A stretch of DNA of 64,000 nucleotides from Bacteroidota bacterium (GCA_018267215.1 JAFDYX010000029.1:62001-126000), one strand, 5' to 3'; positions 17,567 through 27,989 are shown, numbered from the stretch's first letter. Translations and numbers: made by a program. Notes: generated from the letters alone by a model not told the origin.

Positions 17567-20146
17567 ATGCGCAACATGTTTACAAAATACGAAGAACTGA
17601 TTGGATCGCGATTTCATATTTACAATAGTCTGTTTTTAAATCTCCCCTTTCAGAATATTTTGCGCACCGGTACCTTATTACCTTTGTTGCAGCAAGAGTG
17701 TGCAACCGAAATTGAGCGGGGCACACCGGCCAACGAGATCATAGAAAAATTTTTTCGCGATTATGCACCCAGCCTGACGGCACACGAGCGGTTCGACACA
17801 CTGTTCAGTTTCATTCAATATGTAGAAAGGCAAGTAGCGCTTTTCGACTCGGTGGAAGATGCCGCCTTTGAGCAGGTACATGATTTGAAAGGCAAAGGAA
17901 CAGTTCCTGCCTTGCTGCTCCGAACAAAATATGAAGACAAAGCAGACGAACTGAAAGAGCGACTGCAAAATTTCAGCTTGCGGCTGGTGCTTACGGCTCA
18001 CCCCACACAGTTTTACCCCGGCCATGTACTCGGCATTCTCACCGACTTAGAGTCGGCTATTCGCGAAAACGATCTCAAGTCAATCAATTTATTGTTGAGC
18101 CAGTTGGGGAAGACGGCATTTATCAATCAGGAAAAGCCAACCCCTTATGATGAGGCCGTGAGCCTCTGCTGGTTTTTGGAAAATGTTTTTTATGTTTCTA
18201 TCCCCCAAGTCATCCAGTCGCTGGCAGAAGGGTTGCAACTCGACATTGCCGACTGGGCAAACAACAGGCTGGTAGTGGTAGGCTTTTGGCCGGGTGGCGA
18301 CCGCGATGGAAACCCATTTGTAACGACAGAAATATCGTTGCGTGTAGCAGCCCGCCTGCGCGAGTCTGTACTCAGATGTTATCACCGCGACATCCGCCTG
18401 CTCAGAAGGAGGCTTACATTCCGTGGCGTCAATAAAATTATGGCAGAGGTAGAAGCCAATCTCTTTGCTATGGTTTACGCCAATGAAAAAAAATATTCAA
18501 ATGCCGAAGAAATTTTGCGCGATTTAAAGAAAGCAAGAACACTGCTGATAACAGAACACAATGGATTGTTTCTTGATTTGTTAGATGAGTTTATGCTCAA
18601 ACTCCATCTGTTCGGATTTCATTTTGCCAGCCTGGATGTGCGGCAGGATAGCCCTCAACATGAGGCTGTATGGACTGCCATCATCCAATCATTGCACCAA
18701 ACAGGCGAGGCCATATCGGTTGAAGAGTATGAAGCGCTTTCTTCTGCTGCTAAGATTGATTACCTGCTCAACTTGAAGGCAGATTTGGCAAACAGAAAAA
18801 CAAATAATGAACTGGCCGATGAAACCATTAAAAGTATTTTGGCGATACGGCAGATTCAACAAGAAAACGGAGCGCGTGCCGCACATCGTTACGTGATCAG
18901 CCATTGCGAAAGCGCCCTTCATGTGATTGAAGTTTTTGCGCTGGCCAAGTTGTTAATCAGCGATGGCGAAAATCTGGAGTTAGATATTATTCCTTTATTT
19001 GAAACCATTGATGACCTAACCCACGCCAGCGGCATCATGGAAGAGTTGTATTCCATTCCGGCCTATCGGGAACACCTGAGAAGGAGGAAAGAGCATCAAA
19101 CAATTATGCTCGGCTTTTCGGATGGCACTAAAGACGGTGGTTATCTGCGTGCCAACTGGTCTATCTTCCGGGCCAAAGAAAGCCTTACCGCTGTTTCGCG
19201 CAAGCACGGGCTGAAAGCATTGTTCTTTGATGGGCGCGGTGGCCCGCCTGCACGGGGCGGTGGCAACACGCACGACTTTTATGCCTCGCTGGGCGACACC
19301 ATCGAACATCAGGAAGTGCAGATCACTATTCAAGGACAGACAATCAGTTCTAATTTCGGAAAGCCGGCCTCTTCTCAATACAACCTCGAGCAGTTGCTTT
19401 CATCAGGCATTGAAGGCCCCGTATTTCACCGAAGCGAGGATCAACTTTCTGTAGAGAATAAAAAATTATTGGATAATCTGGCTGACGAGGCTTACCAATC
19501 TTATCTCGATCTAAAAAATGATCCCAAGTTTGTTCCCTATCTCGAAAAAATGACACCCCTGACTTTTATCGGAGAAACCAACATCGGCTCGCGTCCGGTG
19601 AAGAGAAATGCAGGCGAGGGACTGAAATTTTCAGACCTGCGTGCCATACCTTTTGTGGCCTCATGGGCCATGATGAAACAAAATATCCCGGGCTTTTATG
19701 GTGTAGGTACGGCCTTGCAAAAACTTTGCCGCCAGGGGCATGAAAGCGATTTAAAAAAATTATATCAGCAATCACTTTTCTTTCGCACGCTGCTGGATAA
19801 CAGTATGATGTCGCTCACCAAAACCTATTATTCTGTAACAGCTTATTTGGCGGACGATGCCGAGTTTGGAGAATTTTGGAAGAAGATGCACAGCGAGTTT
19901 ATTCTTTCGGGCGAGATGGTATTGAAAATATCTGGACTGAGCGAGTTGATGGAGAACAACCCATCTATTAAAGAATCTGTTCGCCTGCGCGAACGGGTTG
20001 TACTTCCGCTCGTTACTATTCAGCAATATGCCCTGATGAACCTGCGACATCTTACCAAAGAAAATAAAGTGCATGAGCAGCGGTATAGAAAATTGGTAGT
20101 GCGCTGTATGTTTGGCATCATCAATGCGGCACGCAACTCAGCGTAA
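17567..20146 (+). CDS. ppc: Phosphoenolpyruvate carboxylase
   Basis: Carboxylates PEP to oxaloacetate, refilling the TCA cycle. 859 residues from ATG 17567 (17576 is another option; an upstream TTG at 17510 is unlikely). Signatures: TAHPTQ with catalytic H145, GFWPGGDRDGNP near 240, FASLDVRQDSPQHE, GFSDGTKDGGY near 520, FFDGRGGPPARGGG near 555, and SRPVKRNAG. Length is slightly below that of proteobacterial enzymes. The C terminus ends NAARNSA rather than the common RNTG form, which could affect activity or allostery; that is inference. It is transcribed alone. Confidence 0.96.
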   Translation: MRNMFTKYEELIGSRFHIYNSLFLNLPFQNILRTGTLLPLLQQECATEIERGTPANEIIEKFFRDYAPSLTAHERFDTLFSFIQYVERQVALFDSVEDAAFEQVHDLKGKGTVPALLLRTKYEDKADELKERLQNFSLRLVLTAHPTQFYPGHVLGILTDLESAIRENDLKSINLLLSQLGKTAFINQEKPTPYDEAVSLCWFLENVFYVSIPQVIQSLAEGLQLDIADWANNRLVVVGFWPGGDRDGNPFVTTEISLRVAARLRESVLRCYHRDIRLLRRRLTFRGVNKIMAEVEANLFAMVYANEKKYSNAEEILRDLKKARTLLITEHNGLFLDLLDEFMLKLHLFGFHFASLDVRQDSPQHEAVWTAIIQSLHQTGEAISVEEYEALSSAAKIDYLLNLKADLANRKTNNELADETIKSILAIRQIQQENGARAAHRYVISHCESALHVIEVFALAKLLISDGENLELDIIPLFETIDDLTHASGIMEELYSIPAYREHLRRRKEHQTIMLGFSDGTKDGGYLRANWSIFRAKESLTAVSRKHGLKALFFDGRGGPPARGGGNTHDFYASLGDTIEHQEVQITIQGQTISSNFGKPASSQYNLEQLLSSGIEGPVFHRSEDQLSVENKKLLDNLADEAYQSYLDLKNDPKFVPYLEKMTPLTFIGETNIGSRPVKRNAGEGLKFSDLRAIPFVASWAMMKQNIPGFYGVGTALQKLCRQGHESDLKKLYQQSLFFRTLLDNSMMSLTKTYYSVTAYLADDAEFGEFWKKMHSEFILSGEMVLKISGLSELMENNPSIKESVRLRERVVLPLVTIQQYALMNLRHLTKENKVHEQRYRKLVVRCMFGIINAARNSA

Positions 20147-20216
20147 GAATAGTTATGCGTGTTGACATTAAACGTTAAGAACACCGGCACATCAGTACAT
20201 CAAAAAAACTTGACGT

Positions 20217-20699
20217 ATGGATTTACGTTCCTTTTCCGAAAAAGCCACAGCGCGTTCAACAGCGAATAAAAAATTCCTTCAGCAATTAAAGAAAAAGGAT
20301 GGAAGAAAAGTGGACACACAATTCCACCAAATACACGAAGAAGTTTTTGCGGAAACCGATTGTCTGACCTGTGCCAATTGTTGCAAAACGACCAGCCCCA
20401 TTTTTTATCAAACCGATATAGAGCGTGCAGCCAAAGCCTTGCGCCTGAAGCCGGGCGATTTTGTAGATCGTTATTTGAAGGTTGATGCCGACAAAGATTA
20501 TGTGCTCAACACATCGCCTTGTGCATTTTTAGGAAACGACAATCGTTGTTCTATCTACGAAGCACGGCCTAAAGCTTGCCGCGAATACCCGCACACCGAC
20601 CGCAAGAAGATCACTCAAATCCTCGACCTGACCTACAAAAACACGCTGGTGTGCCCGGCCGTGTTGGAGATGGTAGAGCGGATAAAAGCTTTGCACTAA
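20217..20699 (+). CDS. YkgJ-family cysteine-cluster protein
   Basis: 160 residues. The family pattern is clear: CLTCANCC (about 58-65), SPCAFLGNDNRCSIYEARPKACREYP, and a late Cys (VCPAV). The cysteines probably bind Zn or an Fe-S cluster. The biochemical function of the family is not established. The stop codon overlaps the stop of the convergent aspartate kinase gene in the 4-base CTAA. Confidence 0.85.
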   Translation: MDLRSFSEKATARSTANKKFLQQLKKKDGRKVDTQFHQIHEEVFAETDCLTCANCCKTTSPIFYQTDIERAAKALRLKPGDFVDRYLKVDADKDYVLNTSPCAFLGNDNRCSIYEARPKACREYPHTDRKKITQILDLTYKNTLVCPAVLEMVERIKALH

Positions 20700-21943
20700 C
20701 CTTTCACCAGCACTTGCAGCGCAGCACGCGAAGATTGTTCGAGTATGACGCCCTTTTCGCTCCGGTATTTATTGAATGTTTTGGTATCGTAATTTTTTAC
20801 CGTAATCAGCAGTAAGCCCGTGTTGTAAAACACTTCAAAGTTTTTGCTCAGCGCTTCGATCAACTGAAATACTTTATGCTCGCGGTAGTCCACACAAAAC
20901 GAAAATGAAATGGCTGAGTTTTGCATCACGTTTACGTGCATACCGCTTTGGTGGATGGCGCGGAAGATGATGCCCAGATGGTTTTCATTGATGAAGGTAT
21001 AGTCTGTTACCTTGCAGGAGATAAGGCATTGGTTTTCTTTGTGCACGATCAGGGGTGGCAAGTTGGGTATATGGCACTCGTGGATGCGGGTGCCAGGCAA
21101 TGACGGGTCAATAAAACTTTTCACCACCAACGGAATACCTCGGTTGGCCAGCGGCTTCACAGTTTTAGGGTGGATAACAGAAGCGCCAAAGTAGGTCATC
21201 TCTGCAGTTTCTTTATATGGCAGTTCATCAAACACCACGGCATCGGGTATGCGCTTGGGGTCGGCACTCATTACACCGGGCACATCTTTCCAGATGGTAA
21301 CGGAATCGGCATGGAGGCAATACCCAAAAATAGCCGCGCTAAAGTCAGATCCCTCGCGGCCCAGCGAAACGGTTTCCTTTTTTTCGTTGTAGCCGATAAA
21401 TCCTTGTGTGAGGATGGTGTTTTTCAGATGAGGACGGATGGCTTTTATTTTTTTTTCGGTTTCGTTCCATTGTATCTGCCCCTCGCGAAAAGTGCTGTCG
21501 GTGTGTATCAGGTTGCGTGCATCCATCCACTCGGCTGCTACTCCTTCTTGGTTTAAGTATTGATGGACAATAGTGGAAGAAAGCAGTTCGCCAAACCCGA
21601 TTACCTGATCGTACACAAAATCGTAATCACCGGTCAGCAGTGCATTATTTTTGAGGTCATCAAAAAAGGTTTCAAGTATTTGGTCTATCGCGCGTGTGTC
21701 AGCAAGAAGTTGATGGGCAATGGTGGTATGATATTGTTTTAGTTGGTGCAGCTCGGTGTCAAAATTTTTCCCTGCCTGACTCAGGGCAATAATGCGCTCC
21801 AGCAAATCGGTGGTGCCGCCCATGGCCGAAACAACTACCCACAAATTTTCTTTTGCATTCTTCTTAATTATCGAGGCAACATTCCGTATTGCCTTTTCAT
21901 CCTTTAAGGATGCCCCGCCAAACTTAAAAACCTTCATAATCAT
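20696..21943 (-). CDS. Aspartate kinase (monofunctional)
   Basis: Phosphorylates aspartate, the first step to lysine, threonine and methionine. About 415 residues. KVFKFGGASLKD at the N terminus is the kinase signature (KFGGxS); GREGSDFSAAIFGY and the VWKDVPGVMSADPK-like region (here IWKDVPGVMSADPKRI) complete the amino-acid kinase fold. Residues after about 290 form ACT-type regulatory repeats, so feedback control by an end-product amino acid is expected; which one cannot be told. ATG 21943 or 21937 both fit; a TTG at 21952 is less likely. No homoserine dehydrogenase domain is fused. Confidence 0.93.
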   Translation of the reverse strand: MIMKVFKFGGASLKDEKAIRNVASIIKKNAKENLWVVVSAMGGTTDLLERIIALSQAGKNFDTELHQLKQYHTTIAHQLLADTRAIDQILETFFDDLKNNALLTGDYDFVYDQVIGFGELLSSTIVHQYLNQEGVAAEWMDARNLIHTDSTFREGQIQWNETEKKIKAIRPHLKNTILTQGFIGYNEKKETVSLGREGSDFSAAIFGYCLHADSVTIWKDVPGVMSADPKRIPDAVVFDELPYKETAEMTYFGASVIHPKTVKPLANRGIPLVVKSFIDPSLPGTRIHECHIPNLPPLIVHKENQCLISCKVTDYTFINENHLGIIFRAIHQSGMHVNVMQNSAISFSFCVDYREHKVFQLIEALSKNFEVFYNTGLLLITVKNYDTKTFNKYRSEKGVILEQSSRAALQVLVKG

Positions 21944-21972
21944 TGTATTCAATCGGTTGCATAATATCTTTG
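21942..21972 (+). promoter_or_regulatory. Promoter of fbp, overlapping the aspartate kinase start
   Basis: ATTG (21942-21945), 19 bp, TATCTTTG (21965-21972): a good -33/-7 pair 24 bp before the fbp ATG. The -33 element covers the start codon of the divergent aspartate kinase gene. Confidence 0.6.
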
Positions 21973-21995
21973 CAGCGCGAATTTAAGCACTTATT

Positions 21996-22979
21996 ATGGA
22001 GACTTCGCGTATTGCGTTGCCGATAGGCACTACATTAGACCGGTTCATCAAAAATAATCAGGAGCAGTTTCAATATGCCAGCGGAGAATTATCTCAGTTG
22101 CTGCGCGATATTGCGCTGGCCTCCAAAGTAGTGAACCGCGAGATCAATAAAGCGGGTTTGATTGACATCATGGGCGCGATGGGTTCGGTCAATACCGGTG
22201 GCGAGCAGCAACAAAAGCTGGATGTGCTGGCCAACATCCGGTTTACCCGCGCACTCACCAAGGGAGGGGAAGCCTGCGCGCTGATCTCTGAAGAAACAGA
22301 GTCGTATGTGGATTTGAATAACCACGGAAAATATGTGATCGCGATTGATCCGTTAGACGGCTCATCGAATATTGATGTCAATGTTTCCATCGGCACCATC
22401 TTTTCCATCTATCGCAGAAAATCGCCCGTAGGGCAGCCCATCACCGATCAGGATATTTTACAGCGGGGCGAAGAACAGGTGGCTGCCGGATATATTTTAT
22501 ATGGGTCGTCCACCATGCTGGTTTATACTACCGGGCATGGCGTAAACGGTTTTACCTATGAACCTTCATTGGGCGAATATTTTTTGTCACACCCCGATAT
22601 GATGATCCCGACAGACGGGAAAATGTATTCCATCAACGAAGGGTTGTCTGATTCATTTTCGGAATCAGTAAAAAACTATTTAAAATACTGCAAGGAGAAT
22701 AAATATACAGCACGGTACATCGGATCGTTGATAGCCGATTTTCACCGCAACTTATTGAAGGGCGGAATTTATATCTACCCGGCCACGGCAAAAGATACAC
22801 ATGGTAAACTTCGGTTGATGTATGAATGTAATGCACTTGCCTTTATTGTAGAGCAAGCGGGTGGACTGGCCACTGACGGAAAAGAAAGGATATTGACACG
22901 CAAGCCGGAAAGCCTGCACCAGCGAACACCTTTTTTTGTAGGCTCAAAAAACATGGTAGAAAAAGCGATGAACAGTTAG
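21996..22979 (+). CDS. fbp: Class I fructose-1,6-bisphosphatase
   Basis: Removes the 1-phosphate from fructose 1,6-bisphosphate, the key step of gluconeogenesis. 327 residues with ISEE near 98-101 and [10 protein letters not shown] at 118-127, the metal-binding signature of class I enzymes, and the late [15 protein letters not shown]. Normal length. It has a clear promoter of its own. Its stop shares the tetranucleotide TTAG with the stop of the convergent transporter gene. Confidence 0.96.
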   Translation: METSRIALPIGTTLDRFIKNNQEQFQYASGELSQLLRDIALASKVVNREINKAGLIDIMGAMGSVNTGGEQQQKLDVLANIRFTRALTKGGEACALISEETESYVDLNNHGKYVIAIDPLDGSSNIDVNVSIGTIFSIYRRKSPVGQPITDQDILQRGEEQVAAGYILYGSSTMLVYTTGHGVNGFTYEPSLGEYFLSHPDMMIPTDGKMYSINEGLSDSFSESVKNYLKYCKENKYTARYIGSLIADFHRNLLKGGIYIYPATAKDTHGKLRLMYECNALAFIVEQAGGLATDGKERILTRKPESLHQRTPFFVGSKNMVEKAMNS

Positions 22980-23749
22980 CGGGCCTCAAAAATCAGATAG
23001 ACCGCCACTGCCACCAAAAAGATAGCATACACTTTTTTGAAAGAATCTACCGGCAGCTTAATGGCAGCTTTCGAACCAAAGAATGTTCCCACAACAATAC
23101 CGCAGGCCATCAACGCTGCGTAGGTTAAGTTAAGATAGCCGTTCTCAAAGTAAACGATCACACTAGGCAAGCCTACCGGTGGCAGCAATGCCGCCAGCGA
23201 AGTGGCAGAAGCTGCCTTGGGGTTGTACCTGAAGAAACGGACAAGAACCGGCACGATAACCAGCCCACCGCCTTTGCCGAACAGACCTGCAATGACACCT
23301 GCCAAAACACCGACTATTATAAATAACCAAAATGATTGGGCAGGCATGGAGGTTTCAAGAGTGGTCTCATTTTTTGTCTGAGAGCCCGATGCCCGGGAGA
23401 AGAAGTAACTGATGGCGATATAGAAAAGAAAGGCTGCATAAAATTTAGACAACATGCCTACCTGGAGCGATAGTGCCAACTCGGCTCCCAGAAACGAGCC
23501 GGCTATCAGCCCAACAGAAACCCAGAGAGCATCGCGCACATGGATGAAGCCGGCTTTGTAATAATTGATGACACCCAATATGCCCACCGGGAGTAACATT
23601 GCCGCTAATGACGTGGCGTTGGCTTGCAAGATACCCAGCCTGAGGAAAGCAATGAGTGCCGGCACGATGATGAGCCCGCCACCAATACCGAACAAGCCCG
23701 ACATAACTCCGGCAATAATCCCGATTAGTATAACTCCCAAAACAACCAT
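22976..23749 (-). CDS. TauE/SafE-family membrane transporter
   Basis: 257 residues, about eight membrane segments. An internal repeat is visible: [18 protein letters not shown] near the N terminus and [18 protein letters not shown] in the second half, as in TauE/SafE permeases that export sulfite, sulfoacetate or related anions. The substrate is not predictable here and no sulfur gene is adjacent. Confidence 0.88.
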   Translation of the reverse strand: MVVLGVILIGIIAGVMSGLFGIGGGLIIVPALIAFLRLGILQANATSLAAMLLPVGILGVINYYKAGFIHVRDALWVSVGLIAGSFLGAELALSLQVGMLSKFYAAFLFYIAISYFFSRASGSQTKNETTLETSMPAQSFWLFIIVGVLAGVIAGLFGKGGGLVIVPVLVRFFRYNPKAASATSLAALLPPVGLPSVIVYFENGYLNLTYAALMACGIVVGTFFGSKAAIKLPVDSFKKVYAIFLVAVAVYLIFEAR

Positions 23750-23765
23750 GACACTATGTTTTTTT

Positions 23766-23796
23766 AAAAGATAGATTTGAAGGGTGAATAATCAAT
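23766..23796 (-). promoter_or_regulatory. Possible promoter of the TauE/SafE gene
   Basis: On the minus strand ATTG, 19 bp, TATCTTTT: same spacing as the fbp promoter, last base of the -7 box off consensus; 16 bp before the ATG. Confidence 0.4.
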
Positions 23797-23850
23797 AATC
23801 AATACAGCAGAGAATAATTGTTTAAATTTATTAGATCATTTCAAACGATC

Positions 23851-24588
23851 ATGAAAATGAAAAACTCCGTAAAGCTATTGTTTGTTTTTATTATAGCGCT
23901 ATCCTGCCATCCGGCAGAAGCACAAACCAGCAACATTGATGTAGTGGGCGGAGGCACCGGCTTAACTGATTATGCAGGCTTTCATGAACCCAAAGGAATT
24001 CTGGCAAAGAAAAAAGAAATGGCCTATGAAGATGTTGACGGGAATAGTTTTTGGAGTGAGGGATGGCACCCGGCTATATTAGAGCAGTTTAAAGGTGGAA
24101 AATTCCGCCTGCGAAAAATAAAATTAAATTTTTATACAAACGACATCCATTTCCTCAACAACAAAAATGAAGAATATTTGCTGACGAGTGGGGTCATACA
24201 AAAAATTGTATTTATAGATGAGAAAGATACATCAAAGGTTTTGGCAAGGTTTGAAAAATTTAAAGAAACACATGATGTATTTGTAGAGGTGATGAACTCA
24301 GGCGAAACCCAATTGCTGAAGTCAACACATATCACTTTGAGAAAAATGGAATATAATCAGTTTAGAAATGAATCCAGATTTCGTTTTATACCAAATGAAA
24401 AATACTTTATTAGGCATCAGAATGTGATCACCAAGCTTTCATCTTTAAGCAAATCTGCCGTGCTGGAAGTGATGAAGCCCAACACCCGCCAAGAAGAATG
24501 GCTGAAAACAAACAAGAATAAATTAAGAAATGAGAAAGAGGTGGTAGCTTTTTTTACATTTTGTAATTCAATAGAAAGCAAGGAGTAA
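23851..24588 (+). CDS. Secreted protein of unknown function
   Basis: About 245 residues. The ATG at 23851 gives a clear signal peptide (MKMKNSVKLLFVFIIALSC..AEAQ); a TTG at 23818 would add 11 residues and spoil it. A cysteine occurs in the signal region (LSCHP), so a lipoprotein is conceivable, but cleavage at AEAQ looks better. The rest is soluble, charged and rich in K, E, N and F, with a GGGTGLTDYAGF stretch near the mature N terminus. I do not recognise a family. It has no obvious operon partner. Confidence 0.7.
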   Translation: MKMKNSVKLLFVFIIALSCHPAEAQTSNIDVVGGGTGLTDYAGFHEPKGILAKKKEMAYEDVDGNSFWSEGWHPAILEQFKGGKFRLRKIKLNFYTNDIHFLNNKNEEYLLTSGVIQKIVFIDEKDTSKVLARFEKFKETHDVFVEVMNSGETQLLKSTHITLRKMEYNQFRNESRFRFIPNEKYFIRHQNVITKLSSLSKSAVLEVMKPNTRQEEWLKTNKNKLRNEKEVVAFFTFCNSIESKE

Positions 24589-24694
24589 TAGTTTTTTTGT
24601 TGGAATTCACTGATTACTGTACAATTAATTGAATAAATAAGGCACGCTTTTTAAACGCCAACTTATTTCTTTTGTCTAAGGTCAAAAAAATCAA

Positions 24695-25948
24695 ATGATC
24701 TCTCGCAGAGCATTTTTAAAATCAGGCGGTTTGGCTATGTTGAGTATCGGGGTGGGGGGCGTACCTGCCTTTGCCATCCGGGCTGCCCATGCCGGCAAGC
24801 ATACTGGCCTTTACAAAAAAAACAAAATCCTTGTTTGCATTTTTCAACGGGGCGCAATGGATGGTCTGATGGCCGTACCGCCTTTTACAGATAATTATTT
24901 TAAAACAGCCCGCCCCAATTTGTTTATGAATGCCGACAGCAAGGGATCGCTCATGGATCTCGATGGACGTTTTGGGTTGCACCCCGGCTTTAAAAGTTTT
25001 GCCTCGTTATTTCAGTCTAAGCAGTTAGCCATCGTGCATGGCATGGGCTCGCCCAACACCACACGCAGCCACTTTGATGCGCAAGATTATATGGAAAGCG
25101 GAACGCCCTTCAACAAAGGAACCACCAGCGGTTGGCTCAATCGGGCAGTGGGCTTGATGGGGCACGAGGGCAGCCCCTTTCGGGCCGTGAGCCTCACCAC
25201 CAGTTTGCCGAGGTCTTTGTATGGCGACAATCCGTCTATCGCCATCAGCAATCTGGCCGACTTCGGATTGCAACTGAGAGGAGCGAAGACAGCCAACCTC
25301 ACGGCTCAAACTTTTGAAGAATTATATGACCAAACCAGCGATGAATTATTGAAAGAAGCCGGCAAGGAAAGTTTTGAGGCAATCAAACTTTTGAAACAAT
25401 CAGACATAAAAAATTACAAACCAGACGGCAACGCAAACTACCCCAATTCACCATTGGGAAGAGCCTTGAAACAAATTGCTCAGTTAATCAAGATGGATGT
25501 AGGTATGGAAGTAGCCTTCGCAGAAAGCGGAGGATGGGATACGCATTTTAATCAAGGAACTGACAAAGGCATATTTGCCCGCAATGCCGAAGACCTGAGC
25601 AACAGCATCGTGGCGTTTTGGAACGACCTCGGTGCTTGGCAGGATAATGTAACGGTTATGACCATGACAGAGTTTGGCCGCACCGTCAAACAGAATGGCA
25701 CAGGCGGCACAGACCATGGGCGGGCAAGTTGTTTGTTCGTTCTTGGCAACGATGTAAAAGGCGGGCAGGTGCATGGACAGGTAAAAACTTTGGCCATAGA
25801 AAATTTAGCTGATGGGCGCGATCTGGAAGTAACCACCGATTTTAGAAGCATCTTCAGTGAAGTGGCCGACCGCCATTTGCAATTGAATGACGATAAAATT
25901 TTGTTCCCCGATTGGCAGGGAAACCCAATTGGTATAATGAAATCGTAA
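24695..25948 (+). CDS. DUF1501 protein with Tat-type signal
   Basis: 417 residues. The N terminus (ISRRAFLKSGG, then a hydrophobic stretch to about residue 33) is a twin-arginine signal peptide. The body is a DUF1501 protein, a family with an alkaline phosphatase/sulfatase-like fold: GGWDTHFNQ, MTMTEFGRTVKQNG and TDHGRASCLFVLG are its hallmark motifs. Exported to the periplasm or beyond, already folded. Family substrates are largely unknown. It is followed by a DUF1800 gene, the usual companion, in the reverse of the order I consider more common. Confidence 0.88.
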   Translation: MISRRAFLKSGGLAMLSIGVGGVPAFAIRAAHAGKHTGLYKKNKILVCIFQRGAMDGLMAVPPFTDNYFKTARPNLFMNADSKGSLMDLDGRFGLHPGFKSFASLFQSKQLAIVHGMGSPNTTRSHFDAQDYMESGTPFNKGTTSGWLNRAVGLMGHEGSPFRAVSLTTSLPRSLYGDNPSIAISNLADFGLQLRGAKTANLTAQTFEELYDQTSDELLKEAGKESFEAIKLLKQSDIKNYKPDGNANYPNSPLGRALKQIAQLIKMDVGMEVAFAESGGWDTHFNQGTDKGIFARNAEDLSNSIVAFWNDLGAWQDNVTVMTMTEFGRTVKQNGTGGTDHGRASCLFVLGNDVKGGQVHGQVKTLAIENLADGRDLEVTTDFRSIFSEVADRHLQLNDDKILFPDWQGNPIGIMKS

Positions 25949-26048
25949 ACTCATTTAGAATTCAAATTACAAATTGCAGGTTTCATATTTTTGAGAGTAT
26001 GCCCCCGTAACCTGCAACTTGTAACTTGTGACCAGAAATAATGGAAAC

Positions 26049-27971
26049 ATGAAAATAAAATTTTTCAACATAACTCTGACCACCGTTGCACTAACACTGT
26101 TGAGTTCCTTTTCTTTTCATGCAGCCACCAATTCAAAATTTCCATACCGGGAAGCAGGCTTAACTGAGCGGCAGGCAGCAGCACATCTTATCAGTCGGTT
26201 TACATTCGGGGCAACACCCGGCCAGGTAGATGAGGTTGTGTCTATGGGTTTAGAAAAATGGTTTGCACGCGAATTAAAGGGAGAGATGGAAGAGAACGAA
26301 GTAAACGAACATTTAAAAAATTACGATGCTCTGACCCTTACCAATGCCCAGGTAGTCATGCAATTTCCACGCGGGCCGCTGGTGCAGAAGATGGCCATTG
26401 CCGATGGTGCCTTAAACAAAGATTCGCTTTCTAAGTTAGATAAACCCGAAATCAAAGCCCGACTGAAAGAATATAAAAAGCAAAAAGGATTGCGTGATGA
26501 GAAAGAACTATTTACGCAATTGATAGGTCAAAAAATTATGCGGGCTGTGTATGGCAAAAATCAATTGCATGAAGTGTTAACAGATTTTTGGTTCAACCAT
26601 TTTAACGTATCCATTACCAAAGGCCAATGCGCCCAGTTTATTCCTGCCTACGAGCGCGATGTTATCCGCCCCAATGTGACCAGTAATTTTTTTGATTTAC
26701 TGATAGCCACCGCCCAGTCGCCCGCCATGTTATTATACCTTGACAACGCTTCCAGCATGGGAGAGCCCGAGAATATTGAAGCGCGCGCCAACAGGCAACC
26801 CCGTGTTCGCGTAACCCGCAGAGGTATTATCCAGCGTATGCCTGTGCCAAACCGACCGCCTCAACAGAAAAAAAGAAATGCGCAAGGGCTGAATGAAAAC
26901 TATGCACGCGAAATTATGGAGCTTCATACATTAGGTGTAGATGGAGGCTATACCCAACAAGATGTAACCGAAGCAGCACGTGTGCTTACCGGCTGGACAG
27001 TCTATCCACTGAAGGACGGCAACTTTGAAAACTTGCGGAAGAAATTAGATGAAGTAGGAGAGAACCGTTTGACTAGCCAGGGGTTTGTACATAAAGGAGA
27101 TTTTTTATTTGTACCCAATCGCCACGATGCCAAAGAAAAAAATGTACTCGGCAAAAAATTTTCTGCTGGCGGTGGTTATCAAGATGGTGTAGAATTGCTG
27201 AAGATGTTAGCCACTCATCCTTCAACTGCAAAGTTTATCTCAACGAAACTGGCGGTGCGGTTTGTGTCTGATAATCCTCCCGCTTCGCTGGTAGAAAAAA
27301 TGGCTGATACTTTTTTGAAACATCATGGTGACATTAAAAAAGTTTTAATGACGATGGTCAGCGCGCCAGAATTTTGGAGTGCCGAGGCGCTGCGCTCTAA
27401 AACTAAATCGCCTTTTGAGTATGCTGTCAGCGCGGCTCGTGTGCTGAATGCCGATATAGCCAACCCCGCCCCGTTCAATCAATGGATTACCCGCATGGGG
27501 CAACAACTTTATTCGTACGCAGCGCCTACCGGATTTCCGGATCGCGGCCAGTATTGGATCAACACCGGCTCGTTATTGAACAGAATGAATTTCGGATTGG
27601 CCATTACTTCGGGACGCATCAATGGAGTGAAAATTGACTTGGCCAACCTCAACAATCACCATGAGCCGGAAAGCGCGGAAGCCGCTTTGCCTGTTTATGC
27701 TAAACTGATTTTACCGGAACGCGATCTGGAGCCGACACTGAAACGATTGATGCCCATCGTAGCCACACCCGATGTGTATGGCAAAGTGGATAAGGCCGCT
27801 ATTCATAATACCAATGTTGTTGACACATTATATGCTCACCATAAGTTGACAAACAGAAAAAAACAAGTTGAAAAAAATCAGCAAAACACACATAGTCAGT
27901 TTGGAGATAACACGATGCTGGCGCAAGTAGTAGGAATTATTATCGGCTCGCCCGAATTTCAGAGAAGGTAA
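26049..27971 (+). CDS. DUF1800 secreted protein, partner of DUF1501
   Basis: About 640 residues from ATG 26049; a GTG at 26028 gives a worse signal peptide. Signal peptide residues 1-25. The DUF1800 body shows AAHLISRFTFGATPGQVD near the N terminus, FWFNHFNVS, NENYAREIMELHTLGVDGGY, EAARVLTGW and the late APTGFPDRGQYW. The function of the family is unknown; it nearly always sits beside DUF1501. A Pro/Arg/Gln-rich insertion (about 247-290) interrupts the domain before NENYAREI. It ends 18 bp from the convergent bioA. Confidence 0.88.
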   Translation: MKIKFFNITLTTVALTLLSSFSFHAATNSKFPYREAGLTERQAAAHLISRFTFGATPGQVDEVVSMGLEKWFARELKGEMEENEVNEHLKNYDALTLTNAQVVMQFPRGPLVQKMAIADGALNKDSLSKLDKPEIKARLKEYKKQKGLRDEKELFTQLIGQKIMRAVYGKNQLHEVLTDFWFNHFNVSITKGQCAQFIPAYERDVIRPNVTSNFFDLLIATAQSPAMLLYLDNASSMGEPENIEARANRQPRVRVTRRGIIQRMPVPNRPPQQKKRNAQGLNENYAREIMELHTLGVDGGYTQQDVTEAARVLTGWTVYPLKDGNFENLRKKLDEVGENRLTSQGFVHKGDFLFVPNRHDAKEKNVLGKKFSAGGGYQDGVELLKMLATHPSTAKFISTKLAVRFVSDNPPASLVEKMADTFLKHHGDIKKVLMTMVSAPEFWSAEALRSKTKSPFEYAVSAARVLNADIANPAPFNQWITRMGQQLYSYAAPTGFPDRGQYWINTGSLLNRMNFGLAITSGRINGVKIDLANLNNHHEPESAEAALPVYAKLILPERDLEPTLKRLMPIVATPDVYGKVDKAAIHNTNVVDTLYAHHKLTNRKKQVEKNQQNTHSQFGDNTMLAQVVGIIIGSPEFQRR

Positions 27972-27989
27972 CGCAGGCCGGTGCAGTAT

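Noticed and set aside
25986-25993. TATTTTTG as promoter of the DUF1800 gene
   Set aside because: A perfect -7 box by sequence, but no TTTG-like element 19-21 bp upstream; in A/T-rich DNA such single boxes are common.
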